Shown one piece after another: positions 24,290 to 35,099 of a stretch of 64,000 nt of DNA. How positions within the stretch are numbered: the first letter of the stretch is position 1; each line of letters begins with the position of its first letter. Made by a program: the position numbers and the translations under genes. The DNA comes from Sapria himalayana (taxonomy: Eukaryota; Streptophyta; Magnoliopsida; Malpighiales; Rafflesiaceae). The stretch covers positions 59,082-123,081 of the forward strand of contig JAREIK010008197.1 in NCBI GenBank assembly GCA_029783825.1. Direction: 5' to 3'. The notes beneath the pieces are model-generated. The model did no database searches and was not told where the DNA came from. It saw nothing but the letters and a program-made list of their open reading frames with translations.

Positions 24290-24945
24290 ATACATACGAA
24301 TAAAGTTAGTATATATGTACATATAATACTGCAGTATTTTATGTACATATATACTGAGTATATTTGCACTTAGTATATATGTACACATAATAATGTAGTT
24401 TTCATGTACATATACTATATTAATATATGTACGAGTGAAATGCTAGTATATATTTATATGTATATGACAGGATTATATATTTATCAAAACATAAATTTTT
24501 TTTTTTTTTAATTTGACTTGGTGATTTAAATTTCTTACAGATATGTACCATATTTTTCCTCATACAAAGCTTGTATAAGTGATGAGATTTTTCACTAGAT
24601 ATTATGTGACATAACTCAGACAGCTTTGTCGTAGTAGAAAAATGATGATAAAAGGAGTAGAGGGAGAGAAAGCAACATCAATGAATGAATGTATTATACT
24701 TTATGTATAATTAGTAGATATATTGATAAATAAGATGTAATAAAATTTTGTTATTTTTTTATTTCAATTATGTAAAATATTGAATTTGAATAAATTATTA
24801 AATGAATTTATTTTTTATTTATTATAAATTATTATTAGTTTCATTTTTTATTCAATTTTAATATAAAAATATTAAATTATTAAATTAAAAAATTTTAAAA
24901 TAAATTAAATTCTGAAAATAGTTTTGAAATTAAAATAGCTAGGGA
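24290..24945 (-). repeat. AT-rich element unit, copy 3 (inverted)
   Basis: Reverse complement of the unit at 7473-8140 and 8641-9375: TATATGTACATA palindromes first, then 'aaagcttgtataagtgatgag', 'gagagaaagcaacatcaatg', and the AT-rich block. It sits directly inside the right subterminal repeats of the CACTA element. This ties the unit family to CACTA DNA. Confidence 0.7.
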
Positions 24946-25412
24946 AAAATCTCTTGCTAAATTAGCAAGGGAAAAATCCCTTGCTAAATTAGCAAGGAAA
25001 AAATCCCTTGCTAAATTAGCAAGGAAAAAATCCCTTACTAAATTAGCAAGGAAAATCATATTTTAGTAATGGATTTTTATGTCACAAAATTTATTTAGAT
25101 AGGGACTATTTCCATCACTAAAATTTAGCGACCAACACTTTAGCTTCGGAATCATCCGTCATTATTTTCGTTTAGCAATAGAAAATCTCATTTAACTTGC
25201 TAATTTAGCTAGAGAATTTATCTTTTTTAGCAATGGATATCTCCGTCGCTTAATTTTTAGCTAGGGAAAATTTCCCTCACTAAATTTTAGCGACGAGCAC
25301 TTTAGATAGGGAACGATCCATCAGTAATCAGTCACTATATTCCGTTTAGCAATGGAAAATGCTTATTTAGCTAGGGAATTATCCCTAGCTATATGAGATT
25401 TTTCTTGTAGTG
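24945..25412 (-). repeat. CACTA right terminus and subterminal repeats
   Basis: Four near-identical 'ttgctaaattagcaagg' units (about 24950-25055) come first. Longer units alternating 'tagcgacgagcactttag' and 'ctagggaa' follow. The end is a small palindrome (AGCTAGGGAATTATCCCTAGCT) and the terminal TTTTTCTTGTAGTG at 25412. TAA follows. Confidence 0.75.
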
Positions 25413-27801
25413 TAAAAATAAATTAAATAATTAAATATTGGCTAAGGAAATTGCGTCGCTATGTATATATATATATATATGATTTGGAACAACTAGTATA
25501 TCAGATGCTCCCAAACAATATAGCATAAAAAACATACAAATTATATTAAATCACAATAATATGCATAAATAAAAAATCATAAATTCATAAAACAAAATTA
25601 CTTATTATATTATCTACAATGTTGTAACAATTAGTATCACAAAATTTCAAAAATATTCTACTTTCTTTCTTATTTAATGAAATACAAATTCAGAAATCTC
25701 ATTAGAAACCTCCCAAATAATAGATAAAACTCAACAAGCAATTCACATTCATTTGTATCATATGTATTAATATTTCAAGAACAAAGAGAATCAAATAAAA
25801 TATGTTTAAAAATATAGAATATAAATAAATTATGGATTTTAGGGTTCAAATAACAAACTCACTTACAAATAATTTTTAAGCAATCATTATTAATTAATTT
25901 TATCATCTTTTTTCTTATTTTCTAAAATTATTCATCATTTTCATTACACATCTATACAAATCACCAGTACGCTAGACACGACTTTTATTTTTAATAAAAT
26001 AATCATTAGTACAAGATATATTCAACTATACTTAAAGATTTATTAATTATAATCTCACCTCATACTAATGATTTGTATCACCCTTTTGAATTCTAGTCAT
26101 TTCTATTGTACCCTTCACAAATATCTTTGAATTATTATTCATTATCTTATGAATGCATTTCATAAAAGCTCAATTTTATACATAAACAATCAATAAAGTG
26201 AAGCGAAAAAGATTGAATATTTTAAGTAATAGTCAAGTGTGTTCCAGAATAAAAATATATATTTAGTGTTGGACATTTTTTTGAAAAAATTATCCAAAAA
26301 AAATATAATTGGAAAATAATTAAGAAATGTTATCTAACCTTTTTATATTTCAAAAATAAAAACCCAAATATACTCTTACTCATCTACATCATGTAAAAAA
26401 CAAAAAATCAAAAAATAAAAAAAAACAAACATATTAATACACATATATATATACATATATAAATATTTATAGATACATACACACACACACACACACACAC
26501 AATATGTTTATACATACAAACATATATACAATATATACATTTTAACACATACATATTAATACATTTATACATGTATACAAGATATACATTTACACTTTTA
26601 TACATTTACACATTTATACATTTACACATATTAATACGTACAAGCATATTGTATATGCTTTTGTTTTCAAAAATAGTATATTCAAAAAAACTATTTTTGA
26701 CTTTTGTTAAATATTAAAATATATTTACCTAATCTAATAGATAAATATATTTTTAAAATTATTTTTTAATCACAAGCTTAGGCAACATGAGAAAAAAAAT
26801 TATTATTCATCTATATTTTTAAGAACACCAACATATAGATATTTTTTATTTTGAGCATTGATTCTTAATTATTTTCATATTACAACCCTTTTACATAATT
26901 TTCCCTATTATTTTCTATATTATTATTTTACTAATAAATTATCTACCTAATCAAAATAAGTAAATATATTTCTCAAATTTTCTTAATCACAAATTGAGTC
27001 AACTATCAACATTAAAAAATAATTGTACATTATATTCTCAAGAATCTAAACAATTCCAATTGTTTAGCAAATCATCTAATCATGTTAACTAGTTGTAATC
27101 AAATTTACACTTATAGCAATTAGAAAATAACTTTTGTTTATGTATTCTTCATATTAAAGACATTTACAACATTCTATAGCACCAAATCAACATAATATAA
27201 TACAAAAGCCTAACACAAATTTTACAATTTCAATTCCAATATTTTTTATCTGTGATATTATAAAATTCTCATAATTAATTTGAAAATATTCTAGATGAAA
27301 TTAGCATAAAAAATAAAAAAACACAAATTTCATTTGCATCATTATATAGCTTAATAATAATCTAAAATACCATAAAACATATTTTATTCTTTCATTGTTA
27401 TAATTATTTTTAAATCTAAATAAAAATTTGTAATTGTAGGAATACAAATATCAGTTGAGTGCATAAATATAATAAAATATTTATTTTAGATACATCACAT
27501 GAAAGTAATTATCATTTTATATTTTTGTTAATTCATTCAACCGACACAATTAAATATTTATTTCTCACTCAATCAAATAATTTTACATCAATTTCTTAAT
27601 TAATACTATTTTTTAGATTAATATTTTTTACCTCATGAAAACTTGGATAAATAATCAAATTAAAATAAAAAATAATAATATATTCAACTATTAATTAATA
27701 TATATGATGTTTTACTAAATTTTCAACAATTATTCAATATAATTGAATTTGATCAATTTTAAAGAAACCCTTTTAGATTTGAAGTACAAAATAATTACTA
27801 C

Positions 27802-27852
<51 letters not shown>

Positions 27853-28559
27853 GTTCTTCATTAATTACCAATTTCACTAGATGTGCATGTAACACTCATC
27901 TTATTATAATTTTCAATAGCATATTTATTTTTCTAAGAATCAATGAAATTTTCATGTATAATGTCCATTTCATATATTAATTTTTTTATTTTTTATTTTT
28001 TTTAAAAACCATGTATACAAACAATTATTCTTTTACATTTTAAATGTCATGACATTTTTAAATTATCACAAAAAATATTTATCATTATATTTCTATATTA
28101 GTTGTTTTATTACAAAAAATACACAAAATCAAATCATCATTGAATAAGGATACAAATATTTTTCTATGTATGATCCTTCCTTTTGTTTATTTTATATTTT
28201 ACTTACATCTTCAATTTTTTTTTATAAAATGCTAGTTCACTATCTTTAAATCTGCTAGTACACAAGCTTTTTTATGTTATGAATTTTGATAGTCCTCACT
28301 AATATTTTCTTTTGACACAATCTATAAGACATCAATAAATTTTATTGAATAGATCTATAAGATGGAATGAGATGACAAACCCCAACACAATCCTAGTATT
28401 AGGTAGAAGTGATCCCTAACTAGACATGACTCAAACCCTAGCTAGCCAAGGTGAAATACAGGCAAGCTGGCATAGGCTAACTACTAGCCTTGTCCTGGAC
28501 CATTCCGACCCAATCAAGCATAAATCCATTGCAAATTTTTATTTTAATGAAAAAACATA
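25413..28559. other. AT-rich region with microsatellites
   Basis: The first ~50 bases after the CACTA end (to about 25463) contain 'ggctaaggaaattgcgtcgct', which looks like resumed subterminal-repeat sequence of the interrupted arm. Beyond it the DNA is AT-rich without genes. Microsatellites: (AT)n about 25465-25481, (AC)n about 26475-26501, (ATT)n 27803-27852. Confidence 0.6.
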
Positions 28560-28654
28560 AATCCCTTACTATTCCCTAGCTAATCCCTCGCAATTTAGCT
28601 AGGGATTGATCCCTAGCTAAAATTCCCTAGATAAATCAATATTTTCTTGTAGTG
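28560..28654 (-). mobile_element. Orphan CACTA right terminus
   Basis: Ends in ATTTTCTTGTAGTG at 28654. The reverse complement starts CACTACAAGAAAAT and is about 80 percent identical by eye to the first ~130 bp of the left end at 13196, including the CTAGGGAT...ATCCCTAG palindrome. The three bases after it (GTT) do not match the TAA at 13193-13195. It is the end of another family member whose left end I cannot see. Confidence 0.6.
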
Positions 28655-28954
28655 GTTATAGTTTTTACTCACTTGATTCTACTTGGAAAATCACTCTATT
28701 TGATACATATATAAAAAATCAAACGAACACAACCCACATGTTGCACACACCACCATGGCTACATCAAACATACACATGGTGCACATCCAATACATCAAGC
28801 ACACATACATGTTCACTGAACCACACACACTTTGTGCCCTTCCATGCAGTTATGCACCATTGTTGTGCATCTACGGGACCACATCTCATGCCATATTTTC
28901 CCACTAGACCATGCACCCACCAACATAATATGCTTGGAAAATAAATCAAACACT

Positions 28955-29242
28955 AATAAGAACTTTAAAAAGATCTTTTGTAGCATCTTCTACAATCTCG
29001 AGCCACTTGATCCAATTGATACTTTCTCCATTAGTGAACTGGCCTATCAACATTACATGCATTAATGACTACCTTAGTTGATATTGATTGAACTTTATAT
29101 AAGATTTGAGTTACTATAAATATGCTTCTTTAATGATCCATTGTGCATGAACTCATAAACAAGCATATTGCCTCCCTGTTGACAATATCCAATGAATTTC
29201 ACTAAGTTTTTGTGATGTATTCTTGAAAGTAGAGTCATCTAT
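28955..29242 (-). pseudogene. Receptor-like kinase fragment (two exons)
   Basis: On the minus strand an exon at about 29240-29117 reads 'LLSRIHHKNLVKFIGYC' and then 'MLVYEFMHNGSLKKHIY'. This is the subdomain IV-V segment of plant receptor-like Ser/Thr kinases (HHRNLV.FLGYC...LVYEFM.NG.L..HL). It is preceded by an intron-like acceptor. About 70 bp further on, a second exon (about 29046-28965) reads 'NGESINWIKWLEIVEDATK', matching the next segment of LRR-type kinases (W..RL.IAEDAAKG). The introns are kept, so this is a genomic fragment, not a retrocopy. Catalytic and activation loops are absent. Confidence 0.75.
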
Positions 29243-31318
29243 AAGAGATGCAAAAATAGTTCAAACAACAATTAGCAGCTACAATTTTTCAATAAGAACA
29301 AAGAAGACATTTTAGCATTGTGCATTGACTTAGTAGTTATCATAGATTAAAAAAAATATAATGCTTGATTATGCTTTTTTTTTGTTGAGATATGTTTCTA
29401 GTGTGCATATAGTTTAGTCAATGAGCTACTCATAGTGTTCGGGGTGCTCCAATCTCATAGTTAATATATATTCATGCATCATGGTTAATATAGTTGAATT
29501 ATTTCTTTTTTACTTTCTAACGTGATATCAAAGACCCTGACCACTAGAACTTTAAGAAAAATCAAAAAAAAATTCTTAGACAAAGAAACAATGAAATGTT
29601 AGTTGGGGAGGCATTATTCAGCTTGTTGTTCAAACCATAAAAGAGACTAAGGGTGAAAACTATAAAAAATATAAGAATTATCAAAGATTTAAACTTATTC
29701 CATGGAAGACTTGCTTAGAAAAGTGTTATAAAATATGAGAGAAAAAACAATCATATTTCATATCCTATTTTTATCATTTGTTATAAATCAAAGTTGAATG
29801 ATACATAAACATGAAGCCCATGGACATATGAGATTCATCCATTATATGCACGAAAATGAATAGAAATAGTACATTAGTTTCCATAAAACATGTAAATCAT
29901 TATAACAATGATTTCTCCATTAGCTAGATTGGGTTGAGGATGTTAGACTTGTTCATCTCCATGATGCACCATTCATGACCATCTCGTCCAACATAAAATG
30001 TTGCTCTTCCAAATGGAACATGATGTCGAGCTCACACTGATCATTAAGAAATCACAATTCAAACAAACTAAGTTAAATTACTTCACGTGAAGAATTAAAA
30101 GATGAAGTAGATAAGTTCATCATGTTGTAGTTCAACCATACCACATTCCCAAAATGACGATCCATTTTTTCGACCAATAGATGTATGAATTATAAAATCA
30201 CAAGCTCATTTTGCAATATGTAGGATTCTACTCACTAATATCATTGCTCATTTAAGAGCAAAAAATAAAAAATAAAAAATAAAAAACAAAAAAACAAAAC
30301 AAATTGATTCAGCTCAACGTGATTTAAAATAACATGCACTTGAAATACATCTCATGTACAACATTATAGATGCGATAGGAGCTTACTTCATCATTGTAAA
30401 CACCAACCATGATAAATAAAGATGCTTGGTGTCGGTAAACAATTTTGTAATTATGATGCTCCACAAACAAGCACTACAATGAGATCGCAATACATAAACA
30501 ACTTCAAGTAGTGGAACATGAGCAATACTCGTGGCTATGAAGAATCTGCATATATGAGAAATGAAATCAGAAAAGAAGCAGCAAGATGATTAAAAAATAA
30601 AAACTGATCTGCTACTTTGTACAAATGGGGCATTTCCAAAATGATTTCACCTTCTAGGGCATGCCGTTCTCCAATAGCTAGCCATTCATAGTTAAATTTA
30701 TATCATTATATGATATATAATAGTTATTATATTATTAAATTGAACTTACATCATCATAAAAAAATATCATACAGACAGAAGTCTGGCATATCTTTTTAGT
30801 TTGTAAAAATTATATGGTGGTGATTAATAAAAGGTAAATCAAATTATTCCAATTCAACAATATTTCAAAATTAGTTTAGTTGATTATAAAGATTGTATGC
30901 ATCAAAAAGAGATCTAGGTAGTGATTATCACTTACAGATAACATGAATAATGTCCCCCCCCCCCCCCCCCCCCCCTCACTACTACTATCTCTAGACACTA
31001 GACGTAGTAGAGCCTATAGTTTTTCTAGCATATTTTTCTACTACTATTTTCGGCATCGAATCATTTTTTCGTAATTTAGATGGACATAGAGTCAGCAGAA
31101 AAAAATGAATATATATTGAATGGACTAAAGGACGTGGTTTTACAAGTTACATATAGTGAACTTGTTTGCCTTTGTGCATGAAAACTAATGTGGGCTGTGA
31201 GGCAAGATACATGTTATGCCTTGTCATTCTTGCTTTCAAAATAATACCCGGTGCTCCCCTATTCGCATCCTTCAATTTTCCCCATATCTAGTTCAGGAGT
31301 GTTTAATTTCTTTCTACT
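29243..31318. other. No gene recognised; contains a 22-base C run
   Basis: AT-rich sequence without recognisable domains. It may include intron or flanking DNA of the kinase fragment. An uninterrupted run of 22 C lies at 30954-30975. Confidence 0.5.
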
Positions 31319-31990
31319 ATTAAAGAGATTTTCCAGCTCTGATTTCCTTTTTGCTTTCATTTCAATATGCCCATCTATAGCAAAGATAAATGTTTCTAGT
31401 CAAAGAAGCAATAACAACAACAGCAACAATCATGTTTGCAGAATAGAATACCAATGTTTTTCTGATGGATTTGATGAAGAAGGATGTGTATAAGAAGTAA
31501 GAAATTAGAGTGACGAAAAGAAGAGATGACTAACAATAGATCAAGTGAAGGCATTAGAGAAGACCTTTGAAGTGGAGAACAAGCTTGAGCGAAAGAGGAA
31601 AAACAAACAAGCTCATGAACTTGGTTTGTAGCCAAGACAAATTGCTATTTGGTTCCAAAATTTCCATGCTAGGTGGGAAACCAAAAAATTAGTTAGAGAT
31701 TATGCTCCCCTAAAAGCAAATTAAGACTCACTGAAGCTCAATTACGAAGCCCTTAATCATGATCATGAAGCCTTGATAAAACAGATGAGGGAACTGAACA
31801 CATAGCTCAATACTGAAAACACAGATGGTGGCAGCTTGTTTAACAAGGGGCAGGGTCTTTTTTTAAAAATAGACAAGGAGTCGAATAGTGGATCATTAGA
31901 TAGTAATTTGAGTGCGATCCTGAACGATGATAACAGTTAGAATCCTGGGATTTCTTTTATTAGGTTGAAAAGCTGTAGCAAATCATATAT
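31319..31990 (+). pseudogene. HD-Zip class I transcription factor pseudogene
   Basis: Almost a whole HD-Zip I protein can be followed on the + strand. It starts with 'KRFSSSD...ISICPS' (about 31322-31378), the family N-terminus, with the expected start Met codon changed to TTA. Then come 'GFDEEGCV' (about 31470), 'EKKRRLTIDQVKALEKTFE' (helix 1 of the homeodomain, about 31515-31580), and '[15 protein letters not shown]' (recognition helix 3, about 31632-31676). The leucine zipper follows ('LKLNYEAL', 'EALIKQMREL'), then 'GSLDSNLSAILNDDNS' in the acidic C-terminal part. In helix 3 the invariant N-R-R has become N-F-H. At least four in-frame stops are present; one replaces a Gln codon before helix 3. 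No intron is visible, which would suit a processed copy, but it also lies among CACTA fragments. Confidence 0.85.
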
Positions 31991-32334
31991 CAAATTATAA
32001 TAGTCAAGCATGGAATCATGGATTAATACATACTGACAAGGAATGGTGTTGAAGATATGGAAGCACGCATCCTCGCCTCCAGATTAGTTGTTAACTCCGT
32101 CAAACTAGAAGTACTAACTTGAAATGCTCACGACCTGGTGCAAAAAAAAATCCTAGGTGAGTTTTAGGTCTTTATGCTCATGACCTGGTGAACCAAAAAA
32201 AATCCTAGGTGAGTAGTAGGTTATTATGCTCACGACTTGGTGCATGAAACTATGTTCATCATAGTTCCTCTTTTTAAAGGAACCATGATGAACACTGAAC
32301 ACATGTGACTTTTTAGGATTTTATTTATAATTAT
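31991..32334. repeat. Short tandem repeat and hairpin
   Basis: About 32125-32245 holds just over two copies of a ~52-bp unit with 'gctcacgacctggtg' and 'aatcctaggtgagt'. At 32254-32293 is a hairpin with a 16-bp stem (one mismatch) and an 8-base loop (GTTCATCATAGTTCCT and its complement). Confidence 0.7.
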
Positions 32335-33632
32335 AAAATAAATAATATATATATATATATATATATATATTATGGATATAAATTTTTATGAATTCAATAT
32401 ATTTTTATGAATATAATATGAAATAAATTTAGAAGCATAAAATTTAAAATTATTTGATATATTTTATAATTTATAAAAATCCTAAGTTAACTTAAAATGA
32501 GATCATAAAAAGATATATTTATTATTTTAATAAAATGGAATATACAAAGCTAATATTAAAAATCTTATGCAATGGTTTAATTCTTATAAATTTTAGTAGG
32601 GGTAAAAATAAAACATGAATTCAAATCAACTTAGGGTTAGCTTGGTTGTACTTTTCAAATGTGTTAATAAGACAATTATTTTGTGTTTTTAGGACAAAAA
32701 ATATCATTAGTAATATTTTAATATTTTTTTTGAAACTCTAAAATAACACTTGAATTGTTCTTTTAATAAGAACTTGGAGATATTTTTTTATAACACTTGA
32801 AGTTTTCTTTTAATAAATCAATTTTTTTGTAATTTTAAAAGATTCCTATATTCATAAAAATATTTTTTAAGTTTTACTAAAATAAATATTAACTAGTTTA
32901 TTCGTTATTTCAAAAATTTTGTAAACATTTTTTTTATAAGCATACGAATAAAAATTTAGATTTTTATTAATACAAATGATTATGTATGATCATTTATTAA
33001 TTCAAAAAATTTTTAAATTGTTTATAATTATAGAATTAATTATTTTAAGTTATTATTAATACAGATGTTTAAAAATCTTTATTAATTAAATCAAATATAA
33101 TTTTGTAAATATTTTTAAAATTTTATGATCATATAAATAGTTATTTCATGCATTATTAATATAAATTTTTATTCGTATTTATATAATTTTGTAATTATTT
33201 ATTAATAATATACTATTTTTATAATTATTTGAGGAGAAGACATCTTTCAAATGATCCATAATCCATAGACCATGACAAACATTTAATATAAAAAATTATA
33301 TCAAATATTAAAACATAATATATATATATATAATAATTAAGTGTAGATTAATGATGGAAATATTCACTAGGCAAATAACTAGGAAAAATCTATTGCTAAA
33401 ACCGTAGCTAAATTCTAGATTTTAATAGCTAGAGAAATTCCGTTGCTAAATCTGTCACTAAATCCCAGATTATATTAGCTAGATAAATTCTGTTACTAAA
33501 TCTGTCGTTAAATTCTGGATTTTATTGGTTAGGGTAATTTCGTCACTAAATACGTCACTAAATTCTGGATTTTATTAGCTAGGGAAATTCCATTACTAAA
33601 TCCATCGCTAAATTCTAGATTTTATTAGCAAC
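32335..33632 (+). mobile_element. CACTA-family end fragment: arm copy plus subterminal repeats
   Basis: About 32335-33345 is a direct copy of the 12060-13195 arm (landmarks 'agaagcataaaatttaaaa', 'ataaattttagtagggg', 'ccatagaccatgacaaac'). About 33345-33632 holds five ~58-bp units with 'ttattagctagggaaatt'. These are the reverse complement of the subterminal repeats at 13500-13760. The order (arm then subterminal repeats) is that of a right end, but no TTTTCTTGTAGTG terminus follows. It is cut off inside LINE sequence at about 33632. Confidence 0.65.
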
Positions 33633-34064
33633 GGGAATAGCATTCGATAAAAGCTTCCACATAAATACATTCATTTTTTGTGGGATTTCTTTCAACCAGG
33701 CTTACTTAAAGGCCCCTTGACTAATTTTTTCTTTTTTTACAATAGTCTTTTCACTTTTAAGTGTGAATTTTCCCTGTGAATTTAGGGTCTATCTCCATAC
33801 ATTATTTATTAATCGTACATTACTCTCAACTAATTCTTTTTTGTTTAATCATTATGTTCCAATTTCTAGATACTTTTTTAAGATTCCTACATATATTGTT
33901 TTCTAAACCATATCTAGCTTTCATATAAGTCGCCCACAGACTATCATTCTGTTTAAGCCTCCACTAGTTCTTACATGCCCATGCCTTGGCCATACCATTT
34001 AATTTAATCTAGCCTAGACATGCTTCCTCCTTTGAGCAGCATATAAGTCTCCCAGCATTTATAA
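33632..34064 (-). pseudogene. LINE ORF2 zf-RVT / C-terminal segment
   Basis: Minus-strand frames read 'WRLKQNDSLWATYMKARYG' (about 34005-33940), then 'KFTLKSEKTIV' and 'MNVFMWKLLSNAIPV' (about 33670-33625). This matches the region after the RT in plant LINEs ('WWR....SLW...M..KY', 'G.FSVKSA', 'PPK..FFMWR.L...LP'). It is joined to the RT half by an internal deletion and is cut at its 3' end by CACTA-type repeats. Confidence 0.75.
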
Positions 34065-34089
34065 AAACAGAATGATAGTCTGTTTATTA

Positions 34090-34913
34090 GAAATTCTATG
34101 TATATATTAAATAGTAATGAACATAAAGAATCCCCTTGCTTGAGCCCCTTAACTGGCTTAAATTCACCACCTACCTCCTCATTAATTAAAATTTTAACTC
34201 ATACACTAGAGATACATCTCTACTTTAAATCTATCCAAAATTCTGAAAATCTCATTTTCCTCATCGTGTAGCATAAAATGTCCCATTCTACCCTGTCAAA
34301 TGCTTTAGGCAAATCTAACATCATAATCACATTATAACCCCTAACTTTGGCTCCTATTTCTTTCATCAATTTTGCAGTTAAATTGATGTTTTCCATCATT
34401 AATCTATTTTTGATAAATCCTGCTTGTTCTACCGAAATTGTGGAGGGAATTACCCTATTCAGTCTACTCTGCAGGATTTTTGTTAAAATTTTATACACTG
34501 AATTTCATAAGCTTATAGGATGATAATCTTCACTTTTTTTTTGGATTTTCCTTCTTAGGTATCAGTATAATATATGAGCTGGCCCATGATTTTGTAATAT
34601 CTACTCTTGCAAAGACCCAAGCAATTGTGGCTGTCAGCTCCTTTTTTATAATCTTCCAAGTTTGTTGGAAGAAGCCATTATTCCATCCGTTTGGACCCGC
34701 TGCACTATCTTTATTTCCACTAAAGACCATAGATTTTATCTCCTCCTCACTTGGGCATTCTTCCAGTATTTTATTTTGTTCTTCAGATACTCTTTTATTT
34801 ATTTGTAGTAGTAAAGATTCATCCCTTTGTTGGCTGTGTCCACAGAGATGACTTTTAAAATAGTCTTCCAAAACTTTTCTAAGTTCACCTTCCTCTTCTA
34901 TCCACCTGCCCAT
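34090..34913 (-). pseudogene. LINE ORF2 reverse transcriptase, N-terminal half
   Basis: 34913-34530 has 'DSAAGPNGWNNGFFQQTWK' (RT motif 0/1) and 'SYIILIPKKENP'. 34498-34220 has 'ILQSRLNRVIP', 'EQAGFIKNR' and 'MLDLPKAFDRVEWD', which is motif A with its catalytic Asp. About 34200-34100 gives 'GLKQGD' of motif B. Motif C (the YVDD box) is missing: the sequence jumps at about 34085 to the far C-terminal region. A frameshift lies at about 34500-34530. Confidence 0.85.
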
Positions 34914-35099
34914 GTCATTTATGATACCTTTTATTTCATGTCTTTGAATTTTTAATTTCGCTATTACATTAAAATACTTGGTGTTTCTGTTCCTTTCTTT
35001 AAGCCACTTTACTTTGGCCCTCTATTTCCAAAACATTTCTTCCATATGCAATAATAACTTAATTCCGCATTTACTTTATTTAACTTAATTCTAGAGGAT

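Larger units (their letters stand above)
13196..25412. mobile_element. CACTA (En/Spm-like) element with captured gene fragments
   Basis: The left end at 13196 starts CACTACAAGAAAA. The right end at 25412 finishes TTTTTCTTGTAGTG. Both are flanked by the 3-bp direct repeat TAA (13193-13195 and 25413-25415), as expected for CACTA target duplications. Inside each end lie arrays of subterminal repeats built on AGCTAGGGA / TTAGCGACG. I found no transposase, so it is probably non-autonomous, about 12.2 kb long. It carries exon fragments of ATP synthase gamma and MED8 plus at least two unrecognised exons, which is typical of plant CACTA gene capture. The alternative is that 13196 pairs with the orphan end at 28654, whose first ~130 bp are closer to it, but those flanks (TAA, GTT) do not match. 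Confidence 0.65.

Noticed and set aside
24006..24326. Gly/Ser-rich frame that might be a Gly-rich protein
   Set aside because: It is the inverted counterpart of the triplet array at 8.1-8.6 kb and ends in the AT-rich unit. Periodicity explains the open frame.
28738..28949. Overlapping 60-70 codon frames on both strands, rich in His/Thr/Cys
   Set aside because: The sequence continues from the kinase fragment but shows no kinase motif or other domain, and the composition suggests CA-rich non-coding DNA.
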